Positions 40,887 through 49,617 are shown, counted from the stretch's first letter. The stretch is 64,000 nucleotides of DNA from Streptomyces coacervatus (GCF_029223485.1 NZ_JARHTP010000019.1:1-64000), one strand, 5' to 3'. Program-made: numbers and translations. Notes: a model not told the origin generated them from the letters alone.

Positions 40887-41423
40887 TCAGACTTCTTCCG
40901 TACGGGACAGCGCCTCGCTGATCAGGCGGGTGGCGAAGTCGGGGTCGTCGGTGATGCGGTTGATGTGCTCCGCGAGGAGGAAGGCACAGGTCTCCAGGGG
41001 ATTCATCTCCGCCGCGGTCCAGTCTCCGTACTGTTTGCGCCACAGGTTGGGACTCAGGCCGGTGCCCGCGGCGATGACCAGGCCGGCCATGGTGGGGATG
41101 GCCTCGGGGCGGACGCTCTTGGGCATCATGCGCATCGAGGCCACAAGGCTGGGCACCACGTACTCGATGACGTCCTTGTCGTGGTCCTCGTGGGCCTTCC
41201 GCAGCCACGTCATGAACATGTAGATGAGGGTGCAGGTGCCGTCCAGCACGTCATCGATTCCCTCGGGGCCCAGCGACGCGGTGAACTGGTCGATCAGCGC
41301 CTGCTGTTCGGGATCGATCGCGGTCCTGCCGTCGTGGACGGCCTTGAGCCGGGAGTCGATCATCATGAGCGCCGCACCCACCTCGCCGACGGGAGCGTGC
41401 TCGGGGCCGTAGGGCGATGACAC
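40887..41423 (-). CDS. hypothetical protein of unknown function
   Basis: 178 residues, mostly alpha-helical, acidic. It has no family I recognise. Notable segments: EVGAALMMIDSRLKAVHDGR, DVLDGTCTLIYMFMTWLRKAHEDHDKDVIEYVVPSLVASMRMM, and NLWRKQYGDWTAAEMNPLETCAFLLAEHIN. GTG 41423 follows GGAGGAAT with good spacing, which supports expression. It converges with serC. Confidence 0.7.
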   Translation of the reverse strand: MSSPYGPEHAPVGEVGAALMMIDSRLKAVHDGRTAIDPEQQALIDQFTASLGPEGIDDVLDGTCTLIYMFMTWLRKAHEDHDKDVIEYVVPSLVASMRMMPKSVRPEAIPTMAGLVIAAGTGLSPNLWRKQYGDWTAAEMNPLETCAFLLAEHINRITDDPDFATRLISEALSRTEEV

Positions 41424-41535
41424 AGGATTCCTCCTCAGGCGGCCGCGAGGGGCAGCACGGGTCTGCCGTCACAGTAGATGGCCGCTGCGCCGAGGGTCGG
41501 AGAATTGCCACTTTCAGGGCGAAGAGGTGCAGCTG

Positions 41536-43062
41536 TCACGTCGCCGTACAGCTCACAATCGGCACCGCACCCCCACCCGGCGCACCCCCGAACCCGAAAC
41601 TCACCGAACCCCCCACCGGCACACTCCCGTTGTGCGAGGCGTTCACGGCCGTCACGGTGGCTCCGCTCTGGGTGTACGACGCGTTCCACATGTTTGTCAC
41701 CTGCTGCGACCCGCTCGACGTCCAGGTCACCTTCCACGAACTGATCGCCGTAGTACCGGAGTTGGTGACTTTTACGTCAGCGTTGAAGCCGCTCCCCCAG
41801 TCGCTGCTCACGGTGTACGCGGCCGAGCAGGCAGCCGCGCTCCCGCCACCGCCACCGCCTCCGCCGCCACTTCCCCCACCCGTACTCGGGAAGAGCGGCG
41901 CCTTGACGCTCGCCAGATACCCGTCCTTCACCGTGTCCACGGTCACCCAGTCGTCCTTCAGAATCCCGCCCGTGTCACCGGAGTTGGGATTCCACGACCA
42001 GAACGTCCACTGGAAGGAATCCGCCCCGTACGTCGACGTCGGCCTCAGATAACTCACCAGCGCAGCCAGCCACTTCTGATCGGTCGCGGACGCCAGCGTC
42101 GTACCGAACTCCCCCACCCACACCGGCGCGATGTTCTGCTTGAAGAGGTAACCCCAGTACCTGTCCCAGACCCCCGGCATGTTGTCCGGGAAGGACGGGT
42201 CACTGAACCAGGGCTGCTGCGCCACGCTGGTGGCGTAGTCATGGGCCGAGTACACCACCCGGTCGGCCACATCCAGCTGCACCGGATACTGCCCGACCCC
42301 CATCAGGTTCCCGCCCCACCAGCCGGACACACCGCCGTATGTCTGCACACCCTCGACGAAGATCAGCAGATCGGGATTGACGGACAGCACCGCGTTCCCC
42401 GCCCGCTGAGCCGCCAGCCGCCAGTCGGTGGCCGCGTCCCCGCACCCCCAACACGCCGGATCGTGCGGCTCGTTGTGCAGATCGATGCCTACGACGGTGT
42501 CCTGGCCCCTGTAACGGGCCGCGAGAGCCTTCAGATCGGCAATCCACGTCGACTCGGGAACCGCCGACGTGTACCAGAGCGCCGACTGCCCGCCCGCGTC
42601 CGGCCGATGCCGGTCGAGGATGACCTTGAGCCCGTCCTGACCGGCATAGGCCACCAGCTTGTCCATGACCTGAAGGGAGTTGAGCCCCTGCAGATCGGCG
42701 TTCTTGCCGGTGCTGAAGTCGATGCTGTCTGGGACGGTCGACGGTTTGAAGATGTCGTCGCTGTAGGGCAGCCGGATGGTGTTGTACCCCAGCGACTTCA
42801 TCTGGTCGATCATGGACTTGTAGTCGCGGGACCACAGCCCATGGACGACATGGTTGCCGGTCTCGAAGCCGAACCAGTTGATCCCGGCGATCCGGACCGG
42901 ATGCCCGGCCGCGTCCAGGATCTGCCGGCCGCTGGTGTGCCAGTACCCGGCACCGGCGGCATCCGCCGCGTGTGCCGACCCAGCACTGAGCCCCAACGGC
43001 GTCAGAGGCATCAGAAGCGCCGCGGCAACAGCACACCGCGCTCTTCGCAGACTGCGGAACAT
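41536..43062 (-). CDS. secreted GH5 cellulase with C-terminal CBM2
   Basis: 508 residues. Signal peptide MFRSLRRARCAVAAALLMPL to AHA, then a glycoside hydrolase family 5 domain with the acid/base glutamate in DLHNEPHD and the nucleophile glutamate in VWVGEFGT. A poly-glycine/serine linker (residues ~395-410) joins a CBM2 cellulose-binding module (CSAAYTVSSDWGSGFNADVKVTNSG...). It cleaves beta-1,4-glucans. A CebR operator sits 40 bp upstream of the start, so cellobiose induction is expected. ATG 43062 was chosen because the signal peptide begins there; the frame to 43155 reads through the operator. Confidence 0.93.
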   Translation of the reverse strand: MFRSLRRARCAVAAALLMPLTPLGLSAGSAHAADAAGAGYWHTSGRQILDAAGHPVRIAGINWFGFETGNHVVHGLWSRDYKSMIDQMKSLGYNTIRLPYSDDIFKPSTVPDSIDFSTGKNADLQGLNSLQVMDKLVAYAGQDGLKVILDRHRPDAGGQSALWYTSAVPESTWIADLKALAARYRGQDTVVGIDLHNEPHDPACWGCGDAATDWRLAAQRAGNAVLSVNPDLLIFVEGVQTYGGVSGWWGGNLMGVGQYPVQLDVADRVVYSAHDYATSVAQQPWFSDPSFPDNMPGVWDRYWGYLFKQNIAPVWVGEFGTTLASATDQKWLAALVSYLRPTSTYGADSFQWTFWSWNPNSGDTGGILKDDWVTVDTVKDGYLASVKAPLFPSTGGGSGGGGGGGGGSAAACSAAYTVSSDWGSGFNADVKVTNSGTTAISSWKVTWTSSGSQQVTNMWNASYTQSGATVTAVNASHNGSVPVGGSVSFGFGGAPGGGAVPIVSCTAT

Positions 43063-43101
43063 GTCGCTGCTTCCTCTCGGGAGGCGCGGGCCCGGAACCA
43101 G

Positions 43102-43115
43102 TGGGAGCGCTCCCA
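43102..43115. promoter_or_regulatory. CebR-box operator of the cellulase gene
   Basis: Perfect palindrome TGGGAGCGCTCCCA. This is the classic LacI-family CebR operator of Streptomyces, found upstream of cellulase and cellobiose-uptake genes. Its place about 40 bp before the cellulase start fits repression relieved by cellobiose or cellotriose. Confidence 0.9.
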
Positions 43116-43195
43116 CAACCCGGCACCTTCCATGGAAGCCACACCACATGAACACGTCAAGCGTTGCGGCGTCACTGCGTCACTGCGTCACGACG

Positions 43196-44179
43196 TCACC
43201 GGCGCAGCAGCCGCCGGATGCCGAAGAGGACCGCCGCCGCGACGGCGACGGCGAGTGCACCGACCTTGAGGTTGCCGTCCAAGCCACCGCCGGTGCTGCC
43301 CGAGGCGCTCGAACTCCCGCCCCCGGACGGCGACTTGGAGGCACCGCCCCCACCCGGTACGTCCTCCGGCTGCACGGAGCTGTCGGCGCCCTCGCTGCCG
43401 TACATGAGCCTGGTTCCGTCGACGGAGTAGGTGATGGACTCGCCCTGCCCCTGCAGCGGCACGTTCAGCCGCCCCTTGCGTTTGATCTTGCCGCCGTTCC
43501 AGTCGTAGTAGATCCCGCCGAAGTAGCCGCGCACGGCGAGCTGTTTGCGGTCCGGGGAGAGGGCGGCGTCGGTGGCCCAGAGGTCCACGGCTGCGACGGG
43601 CCTGAAGATGTTGGTCCCGGAGGTGGAGAGCTCGGCCGGGCCCTCGTAGAGGTGCCCGCCGTCCTCGTTCTTGTCGATGATGTACGCCCGCCCGGTCTTC
43701 GGATCGACGACCAGCGACTCGGCGTTCCGCGCCCCGTCCGAGTACTTCACCACGTACTGCGTGGCCCGGACCGTCTGGTCGACGAGCTTCTTCGGCTCGG
43801 GCAGCCGATAGATCCAGACGTACGGCCACTTGCCGCCGAGGTTGTCGCCGATGTCGCCGACGTAGATCTGGTTGTCGGGCCCGATGGAGATGGCCTCGAC
43901 ATCGCGGGGCGAACCGATTCCGCTCAGCGTGACCCGGGCGACGGTCTTCCCCGTGCTGCTGTCGACGGCGTAGATGTACGGCCCGTCGCCGCTGTCGTTG
44001 TGGGTCCAGTAGACGCCGGGGTGCAGACGGGAGGCGGCGAGGCCGCTGGACTCGGCGATGCGGGAGTCCTTGATGGTGAACCCCTGGTCCCCCTTGCCGT
44101 CGCCGTCGGCGGCGGAGGCGGGCACGGCGAAGGCGCCCACGAGAAGGACCCCGGCGAGGAGAGCGAACGGTCGGCGCAT
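43196..44179 (-). CDS. secreted, membrane-anchored beta-propeller-like protein
   Basis: 327 residues. Signal peptide MRRPFALLAGVLLVGAFAVPASA, then ~240 residues of repeated beta segments (VYWTHNDSGDGPYIYAVDSSTGKTVARVTLSG; RDVEAISIGPDNQIYVGDIGDNLGGKWPYVWIYRL) that suggest a beta-propeller, a Gly/Ser linker and a final transmembrane helix (KVGALAVAVAAAVLFGIRRLLRR). Probably a surface protein held by its C-terminus. Function unknown; an SMP-30/esterase-like or scaffolding role is possible. A longer frame upstream to 45130 is not supported, since the signal peptide starts at ATG 44179. Confidence 0.8.
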   Translation of the reverse strand: MRRPFALLAGVLLVGAFAVPASAADGDGKGDQGFTIKDSRIAESSGLAASRLHPGVYWTHNDSGDGPYIYAVDSSTGKTVARVTLSGIGSPRDVEAISIGPDNQIYVGDIGDNLGGKWPYVWIYRLPEPKKLVDQTVRATQYVVKYSDGARNAESLVVDPKTGRAYIIDKNEDGGHLYEGPAELSTSGTNIFRPVAAVDLWATDAALSPDRKQLAVRGYFGGIYYDWNGGKIKRKGRLNVPLQGQGESITYSVDGTRLMYGSEGADSSVQPEDVPGGGGASKSPSGGGSSSASGSTGGGLDGNLKVGALAVAVAAAVLFGIRRLLRR

Positions 44180-44299
44180 GCGCCCAAGCCTGCCATCCCG
44201 GCCCCACCGCATGGACGGACGCACGGCCGGGTGGGGCGCGTGGCAGGCCTCACACCCCACCCTCCCCACGAGTGACCGTCGATCGTCCATCATGAGCGG

Positions 44300-44974
44300 A
44301 TGCTTAGGTTCATGCCGGTCGGCGACTCCATGACGATCGGAAGCGCGGGCGAGCACACGTGGCGTTACCGGATGTGGGAGCACCTGCGCGAGACGTACGG
44401 CAGCCCGTTCGCCCTCGTCGGCCCGCGCGAGACGCTGTACGACAAGGCGACGGACGCGCCGGTGTCGTACGAGTACGCCGACCCCGGCTTCCCGCGCGCC
44501 CATCTGGCCGGCTGGGGCGAGGGCTGGCTGCACATGGCTCCGCTGATCGGGGAGGCGGTGCGCTCCTGCCGCGCGGACGTCCTTCTCGTCTCCCTCGGCT
44601 TGATCGACCTGGGCTTCTACACGAACGCGGAGCAGACGGCGGAGAACGTAGGGGCTTTCGTTGCGGAGGCGAGGTCGGCGAACCCCCACATCCGGCTGGT
44701 CGTCCTGCCGGTGATCCCGAATGTCCGCGCCACCTCGGACGCCCCTTTCGCCGCGCAGGTGACCCGCTTCAACGAACTCCTGGCGAAGACGGTGGCCGAC
44801 CTGGACGAGCCGCGCTCTCCGCTCCTGCTGGCCTCGCCCCCGCCGTCGTACGACATCCACCTCGACACCTACGACGGCACGCACCCGAACGCGAGCGGCG
44901 AGCACAAGATCGCGGCTGCTTTCGCGGACGCGATGCACCAGGCGTGGGACGTCGGCGAGCCCTACGAGGCCTGA
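44300..44974 (+). CDS. SGNH/GDSL-type esterase/lipase
   Basis: 224 residues. Block I GDSMT (serine nucleophile), Block II-like GWGEGWLHMA, the N/G-type VVLPVIPNV and Block V DGTHPNASGEHKIA with D-x-x-H give the SGNH hydrolase fold. No signal peptide, so it acts in the cytoplasm or at the membrane. Family members hydrolyse esters of carbohydrates and lipids. It converges with the aadA-type fragment at 44962, overlapping it by 13 bp. Confidence 0.85.
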   Translation: MLRFMPVGDSMTIGSAGEHTWRYRMWEHLRETYGSPFALVGPRETLYDKATDAPVSYEYADPGFPRAHLAGWGEGWLHMAPLIGEAVRSCRADVLLVSLGLIDLGFYTNAEQTAENVGAFVAEARSANPHIRLVVLPVIPNVRATSDAPFAAQVTRFNELLAKTVADLDEPRSPLLLASPPPSYDIHLDTYDGTHPNASGEHKIAAAFADAMHQAWDVGEPYEA

Positions 44975-45225
44975 GCCGCCTCCGCCTCGATGCCCGCGAC
45001 AAGGAATGCGGCACAGGGCCGCACGGCGCGTGTCAGGTCGCTCCAGCCCTCCTGTTCCTCCCCCAGATAGACGGCACGCGCGCGTGCGAGCACGGGGCGG
45101 TGCCCGGCGGGCAGCCGCCGCAGGGCCCACTCGGCCGCCGCGTCCTTGGAGCGGATACGGCCGGTGGCGAGGGTGGTCCAGATGCGGGCGAGGGTGAGGA
45201 GGACGTTGCGGGTGTCGGAGCCGAC
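44962..45225 (-). pseudogene. aminoglycoside adenylyltransferase (AadA/ANT-like) C-terminal fragment
   Basis: About 87 residues read NVLLTLARIWTTLATGRI, then RSKDAAAEWALRRLPAGHRPVLARARAVYLG-type sequence. This matches the C-terminal domain (DUF4111) of ANT(3'') and ANT(9) adenylyltransferases that modify streptomycin or spectinomycin. The N-terminal nucleotidyltransferase domain is missing. The frame is open and continuous with the end of the membrane gene at 45225-45405, so the two now look fused. It probably results from a deletion. Whether it is expressed is unknown. Confidence 0.7.
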
Positions 45226-45290
45226 TGGAGCGTGCGGCGCGGCAGGCCGACGGGAAGCAGCAGGCTTGAAGACGGCTTGAAGGCGGCCGT

Positions 45291-46211
45291 TCAGGCCGTA
45301 CGCGGCTTCGAAGTGGCTGAACCGCTCCTGGGAGTCGCCGAACCGCTTCTGGAAGCGGCCGAACTGCTCCTGGTGGCAGTTGCAGGGGACTTCGCAGTTG
45401 TGGGCGTGTTGCGGTGCCGGTGGCGGGAGATGGTCTTCCGCGGTGGCCGGGTCAGAGTGATCTGGCGGACCAGCTGCTGGAAGCACGCCAGCGACGCGAG
45501 TGTCGGCAGAGCGGCTGCGGCGACACCGGTGAAGCTCCTGTCGGCCTCGGCCACGCACAGCGACATTGCAAGGAAGGAGAACAGCAGCACGACGAACCAG
45601 GAGTGCAGTGCCCGGCGTTGGTGAAGGGCGCTGCGCAGGATGGACAGCGAGGCCACCATCCAGGGGCCGTAGACCAGAAGAGGCCACCAGGTCAGCATGC
45701 CGCCCTGCGTGGCCGACGCGACGTGCCGCAGCGGTGCATAGGCCACCATGCCGCCGAAGACGCTCACCATCGACACGATCACGGCAGCGAGCGCGGCGAT
45801 CAGAAAGCTGACCGTCTGCAACCACGTGAAGCGCAGACGGAACCGGAAGCGCACTTTCCGATGCCGGACGGTACGGCGCCGGATGGGCGGCAACTCGGCT
45901 GTGATCTTTGCCAGGTTGTCCATCGACTCGCCCGTGAAGTCGAGGTCGGGCGACCGCGGCTCGCGACCGGGCGGCGACACAGTGCCCGTCTGCTCGGCCG
46001 TCACGGCATTCTGCAAGAGGGAGGTGAGCTCCTCGACCGGGTCCCAGCCCTCCACCAGGGGCCCCGCGGAGTACATGTCATCGGAGGGGCCCCGGTGGCG
46101 GCCGGTGGCCAGCCCGGTGTTGTAGTCACCGGGATACCGATCACTCGGATACCGGTCACCGGGATACCGTTCATGCGGCGTGAAGGAAAGATCCAGATAT
46201 TCGTCGTTCAT
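45291..46211 (-). CDS. DUF2637-like membrane protein with a probable frameshift near 45405
   Basis: 306 residues as annotated. A disordered N-terminus (SFTPHERYPGDRYPSDRYPG) leads to four transmembrane segments (TWLQTVSFLIAALAAVIVSM; MLTWWPLLVYGPWMVASLSIL; SWFVVLLFSFLAMSLCVAEA; FTGVAAAALPTLASLACF), as in DUF2637 proteins of conjugative and chromosomal actinobacterial elements. After ~45405 the annotated frame becomes low-complexity (SGSATPRSGSATS) with poor GC3. The -1-type alternative frame then has normal codon use and reads NCEVPCNCHQEQFGRFQKRF. One inserted or deleted base would restore a continuous gene. Confidence 0.65.
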   Translation of the reverse strand: MNDEYLDLSFTPHERYPGDRYPSDRYPGDYNTGLATGRHRGPSDDMYSAGPLVEGWDPVEELTSLLQNAVTAEQTGTVSPPGREPRSPDLDFTGESMDNLAKITAELPPIRRRTVRHRKVRFRFRLRFTWLQTVSFLIAALAAVIVSMVSVFGGMVAYAPLRHVASATQGGMLTWWPLLVYGPWMVASLSILRSALHQRRALHSWFVVLLFSFLAMSLCVAEADRSFTGVAAAALPTLASLACFQQLVRQITLTRPPRKTISRHRHRNTPTTAKSPATATRSSSAASRSGSATPRSGSATSKPRTA

Positions 46212-46227
46212 GCGAGGTCCGCCCCCG

Positions 46228-46509
46228 TCATGTGGCTGCGTGGCAGCCGGCGCGCCCCTGGTCGTTCCACCGTCGCCCGAGTTCCTCCTGTGCCGTGTCC
46301 AGGACCGTCAGGAACTCGGTGAACAGAGCCCCGGTGACCTGCAGTTCGATCCGTGCGCCGTCTCCGTGCAAGGTGCCGCAGGCCTCGGCCGCCGAGTACG
46401 CCGCGGCGGGCGTGAAGGTGTAGCGCCCCACTGTCACAGCACGGGCGTTGGACGGATCCTCCGCTGTCGCTCCGGAACGGTACGGGTTAAGGAGCCTTGC
46501 TTTCGCCAT
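46228..46509 (-). CDS. hypothetical protein upstream of the DUF2637-like gene
   Basis: 93 residues, no recognised family. It contains TVGRYTFTPAAAYSAAEACGTLHGDG and ELQVTGALFTEFLTVLDTAQEEL. It ends 16 bp before the membrane gene start and may be cotranscribed. ATG 46509 has no strong ribosome-binding site. The composition is less GC-biased than its neighbours. Confidence 0.55.
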   Translation of the reverse strand: MAKARLLNPYRSGATAEDPSNARAVTVGRYTFTPAAAYSAAEACGTLHGDGARIELQVTGALFTEFLTVLDTAQEELGRRWNDQGRAGCHAAT

Positions 46510-46793
46510 ATTCCGCTAACGCCGCGTCCCCTCCTCCGGATGCGCGGCAAACGAGTGAGGCCAATTTGACGAAAACATCGGCGAAAACGTTTGTAATCCG
46601 AGCCGACCACACTGTCCTCAATAGGTAAAGAATCGAGCAGTTTGTCTTTTGAATTCTTCTCCCACAGGAAAGATCATTTATTCCCGGCGGGCGGTCACCC
46701 TGGGCGCTGATCCGCCCCGTGCCCCCGCCACCGTGCGTATCGTTGTACTGCGCGGCTGCACTTGTGCGAAGGCAGCCGGGGAGGAGCGCCACG
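46510..46793. other. AT-rich 284-bp divergent promoter region
   Basis: It separates the minus-strand 46228 gene from the Uma2 gene on the plus strand. Parts of 46560-46680 are markedly AT-richer than the rest of the window (runs such as TAAAGAATCGAGCAGTTTG and TCTTTTGAATTCTTC). Possible promoters for both directions; no terminator or operator stands out. Confidence 0.6.
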
Positions 46794-47381
46794 ATGACCG
46801 TCCTTGAAGACAGGATCGAGATGGCCGAAGCGAGCGGCGAGCTCACCCTGGACGTCATGTTCGAGTGGCTCGAGAAGATGCCCATCCCCGAGGGAACGAA
46901 GGTCGAGATCGTCGGGGGAAACATCTTCATGTCACCGCAGCGGCACACCCACTTCCAGATCATCTTCGACATCCTGGAGCAGCTGCGCGCCAAGTACCCC
47001 CGCACGCGGCTGGCGTCAGACGTGAGGATCGACTTCCCCGGCCGTCTGAACGGCTTCGCGTGTGACGTAGCGGCGGTGGCCGAGCGTTCGGTGAAGGACG
47101 ACAAGGGGCGTTGGCGCTATCAGGACATCGAGTTCGCGGCCGAGGTCATCTCCAAGGACACGGCCGCCAACGACTACGGCCCCAAGAAGACCGCCTACGC
47201 CGTCGCCGAGGTCCCCGTCTATCTCATCGCCGACCCCTACCAGGCCAAGTGCCACCTCTACACTCAGCCCAACGACGGCGAGTACCTCACCGAATTGTCC
47301 GTCACCTTCGGGGCCGACGTCGACATGACCACCACCCACCTCGGCCTCACCCTCAAGACCGACGACTTCCCCCGCGACTGA
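46794..47381 (+). CDS. Uma2-family endonuclease (PD-(D/E)XK)
   Basis: 195 residues. MTVLEDRIEMAE, VEIVGGNIFMSPQRHTHFQIIFDILEQLRAKY and the nuclease core FACDVAAVAERS ... EFAAEVISKDTAANDYGPKKTAYAVAEVPVYLIADP contain the D...E-x-K-type residues of Uma2. The family is common in actinomycetes and cyanobacteria; the biological role is unsettled. GGAGGAG precedes ATG 46794. The next gene begins 14 bp after it. Confidence 0.85.
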   Translation: MTVLEDRIEMAEASGELTLDVMFEWLEKMPIPEGTKVEIVGGNIFMSPQRHTHFQIIFDILEQLRAKYPRTRLASDVRIDFPGRLNGFACDVAAVAERSVKDDKGRWRYQDIEFAAEVISKDTAANDYGPKKTAYAVAEVPVYLIADPYQAKCHLYTQPNDGEYLTELSVTFGADVDMTTTHLGLTLKTDDFPRD

Positions 47382-47395
47382 CAGAATCCGGTCGT

Positions 47396-48037
47396 ATGGC
47401 GATCATCCACCGCACCACCCTCAAGCCGACCAAGGTGGAACTGCTCACCACCTGGCTGCCCACCCGCGCCTGGTACCAAGGCGGCCCGGCCGCACCGGAG
47501 TTGACCAAGGCCGGCGGCTTCCGGCTGGACGACCCGGAGGGCGAGGTCGGCATCGAGTTCATGGTCGCCACCGACGCGTCGGGCCCTGCCCCGGCCGCCT
47601 ACCTGGTGCCGCTGACCTACCGCGGCGCCCCGCTCAACGGTGCGGAAGACGCCCTCGTCGGCACCATGGAGCACGGCGTACTGGGCAAGCGCTGGGCCTA
47701 CGACGGCTGCCAGGACCCGGTGCTCCGCGCCGAGCTCCTGGCTCTGATCGAGGGCCGGGTCCAGGCCATGGCCCAGAGCATCACGGACACCCCCGACCAT
47801 GAGGTGACCCGCGATTACGGCGGCGGCTCCCCCACCGTCAAGGGCCCGCTCACCACGGCCACCGACACCACCGAGAGCACCGAACTCCACACCGCCGACG
47901 GCAAGTTGCTCCGCGTGCACCGCATCCTGCGCCCGGCAGCGCTGCCCGCGGAGGGCGTACTCGGCCACGTCACCGGCGCCTGGCAGGCAACGGCCGACAC
48001 CCGCGCCCGGGCCGTGTTCGTCACGCTGCACGCCTGA
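47396..48037 (+). CDS. maltokinase N-terminal cap-like domain protein
   Basis: 213 residues. MAIIHRTTLKPTKVELLTTWLPTRAWYQG plus GFRLDDPEGEVGIEFMVATD and AAYLVPLTYRGAPLNGAEDALVGTMEHGVLGKRWAYDG match the cap-like domain seen at the N-terminus of maltokinase, here without a kinase. Stand-alone versions are common in actinomycetes, often annotated '1,4-alpha-glucan branching enzyme'-like. It is probably cotranscribed with the Uma2 gene (14-bp gap). Confidence 0.75.
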   Translation: MAIIHRTTLKPTKVELLTTWLPTRAWYQGGPAAPELTKAGGFRLDDPEGEVGIEFMVATDASGPAPAAYLVPLTYRGAPLNGAEDALVGTMEHGVLGKRWAYDGCQDPVLRAELLALIEGRVQAMAQSITDTPDHEVTRDYGGGSPTVKGPLTTATDTTESTELHTADGKLLRVHRILRPAALPAEGVLGHVTGAWQATADTRARAVFVTLHA

Positions 48038-48238
48038 CCGAATTTCCTGGTGTCCCTGTAGAGTCCTCCGACGTGAACACCGGACCGGCATTGCGCCACA
48101 CACGGATTGGCCACCCGGTGGCCGACTGATCGCACGGCGGGTGCAACGAACGCACCCCCTCAGTTCCGCACGCGGACCTCCCCGCACTCGCGCACCGCGA
48201 GTCCGTTTCCCGCGTCGAACACCAATGAGGTCAGCCGA

Positions 48239-48613
48239 ATGACAGCCACGTTCAACCACACCATCATCGCCTCCAAGGACCGCAACGAATCGGCGCGGTT
48301 CTTCCGGGAGTTGCTGGAACTCCCGGAGGCACCGTCCTGGGGCCCGTTCACCAACATCCAGCTCACCGACGGCGTACTGCTGCAGTTCGCCGAGCCGCCG
48401 GTGGAGATCCAGATGCAGCACTACGCGTTCCTGCTCGACGACGAGCTGTTCGACCGCGCGTACCGGCGGCTGTGCGACCGCGGCATCGAGCACTGGGCCG
48501 ATCCGCAGATGCGCCGCCCGGGCGAGATCAACAACGGGCACGGCGGTCGAGGCGTCTACTTCAAGGACCCCGCCGGTCATGCGATCGAGCTGATCACCCG
48601 CCCGTATCTGTAG
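48239..48613 (+). CDS. VOC (glyoxalase/bleomycin-resistance-like) protein
   Basis: 124 residues. The VOC fold is clear: NHTIIASKDRNESARFFRELLELPEAP, then HYAFLLDDELFDRAYRRLCDRGIEHWADP and GRGVYFKDPAGHAIELITRPYL with metal-type His/Glu residues. It could be a dioxygenase, glyoxalase or binding protein. ATG 48239; the frame upstream to 48107 is not supported. Confidence 0.85.
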   Translation: MTATFNHTIIASKDRNESARFFRELLELPEAPSWGPFTNIQLTDGVLLQFAEPPVEIQMQHYAFLLDDELFDRAYRRLCDRGIEHWADPQMRRPGEINNGHGGRGVYFKDPAGHAIELITRPYL

Positions 48614-48675
48614 CCGAGTCAGGGCCTGGTCGGGTGCCGGAAACACGGCGCCCGACCGGGCGATCAACTGGCCGC

Positions 48676-49617
48676 CTAGAACATCCCGTTGCCGTTCGCC
48701 GAGGTGGCCGGCACGTCCTGGATCACGTCCCAGTGCTCGACGATCTTTCCGCCCCGCACCCGGAACAGGTCCACGATCGCCTGCCCGCGCTCCCCCGGCG
48801 CGTTCACGTAGTGGCTGTGGACCGCCACCAGGTCCCCCTCGGCGATCACCCGCTTCGGCGTGACCGTCAGCTGCGGGAACTGCTTGAAGTACGCGCCCAG
48901 CCCCGACTTCACGCCGTCCACACCGTCCGCGATGTTCGGGTTGTGCTGGTGGTATTCGGCACCCCAGTACCGGTCGATCGCCGACAGGTCCTTCTTCACC
49001 AGCAGTTGGTCGAAGGCGGCCGTCACCAGCTTCTTGTTGTACGCGGTGAGAAAGCCCGGCCCCGGCTGCTCGGTCCGCGGCAGGCTCACCGTCGAGAACA
49101 TGTCGTTGCCGTTGGCCGACTTCTCCGGCACGCTCTGCCCGGTGTCCCAGTGCTCGGCGATCTTCCCGCCCTGGAAGCGGAAGATGTCGAAGACCGCGGA
49201 GCCCCGCGTCCCCGGCGTCGCGACGACGTTGGAGTGCACCAGCACGAGGTCACCCTCGGAGATGACCCGCTTGATGTCGTACGAGAAGTCCGGGAACTGC
49301 TGGTGGACGGACTTGCCCAGGTTCTTCAACGTCTCCGCCCCGTCCGGTGCGAGCGGGTTGTGCTGGATGTAGTCCGGCCGTACGAAGCGGTCCACGACCT
49401 CGGTGTCGCCCTGCTCGAAGACGCCCTTGAGGACACGGACGGCGACGGCCTTCTGATAGCCGAGGCGGGCGCAGTCGTCGTAGCCGAAACCGGTGTGCGC
49501 ACCAGAATCAGAAGAGGCCGGCACGGACGCTACGGCAGGCACGGCGGCGGCGCCCAGCAGTGCGGCTGAGGCGAGGAAGGCGACAAGGGTCCTGCGGGCA
49601 GGCGTGGTGGGGGGCAT
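48676..49617 (-). CDS. secreted tandem NTF2/SnoaL-like protein
   Basis: 313 residues. A signal peptide (TPARRTLVAFLASAALLGAAAVPAVAS) precedes two SnoaL/NTF2-like domains. They are homologous: RPDYIQHNPLAPDGAET...KRVISEGDLVLVHSNV...GGKIAEHWD and GAEYHQHNPNIADGVDG...KRVIAEGDLVAVHSHY...GGKIVEHWD, each ending SANGN-M-F. This points to internal duplication. Each SnoaL-like unit could bind a small ligand; function unknown. The start codon at ATG 49617 lies at the signal peptide; a divergent aldo/keto reductase starts 151 bp away. Confidence 0.85.
   Translation of the reverse strand: MPPTTPARRTLVAFLASAALLGAAAVPAVASVPASSDSGAHTGFGYDDCARLGYQKAVAVRVLKGVFEQGDTEVVDRFVRPDYIQHNPLAPDGAETLKNLGKSVHQQFPDFSYDIKRVISEGDLVLVHSNVVATPGTRGSAVFDIFRFQGGKIAEHWDTGQSVPEKSANGNDMFSTVSLPRTEQPGPGFLTAYNKKLVTAAFDQLLVKKDLSAIDRYWGAEYHQHNPNIADGVDGVKSGLGAYFKQFPQLTVTPKRVIAEGDLVAVHSHYVNAPGERGQAIVDLFRVRGGKIVEHWDVIQDVPATSANGNGMF

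Noticed and set aside
41527..43269. Plus-strand frame opposite the cellulase
   Set aside because: No start signal, no domain, codon pattern of an antisense shadow.
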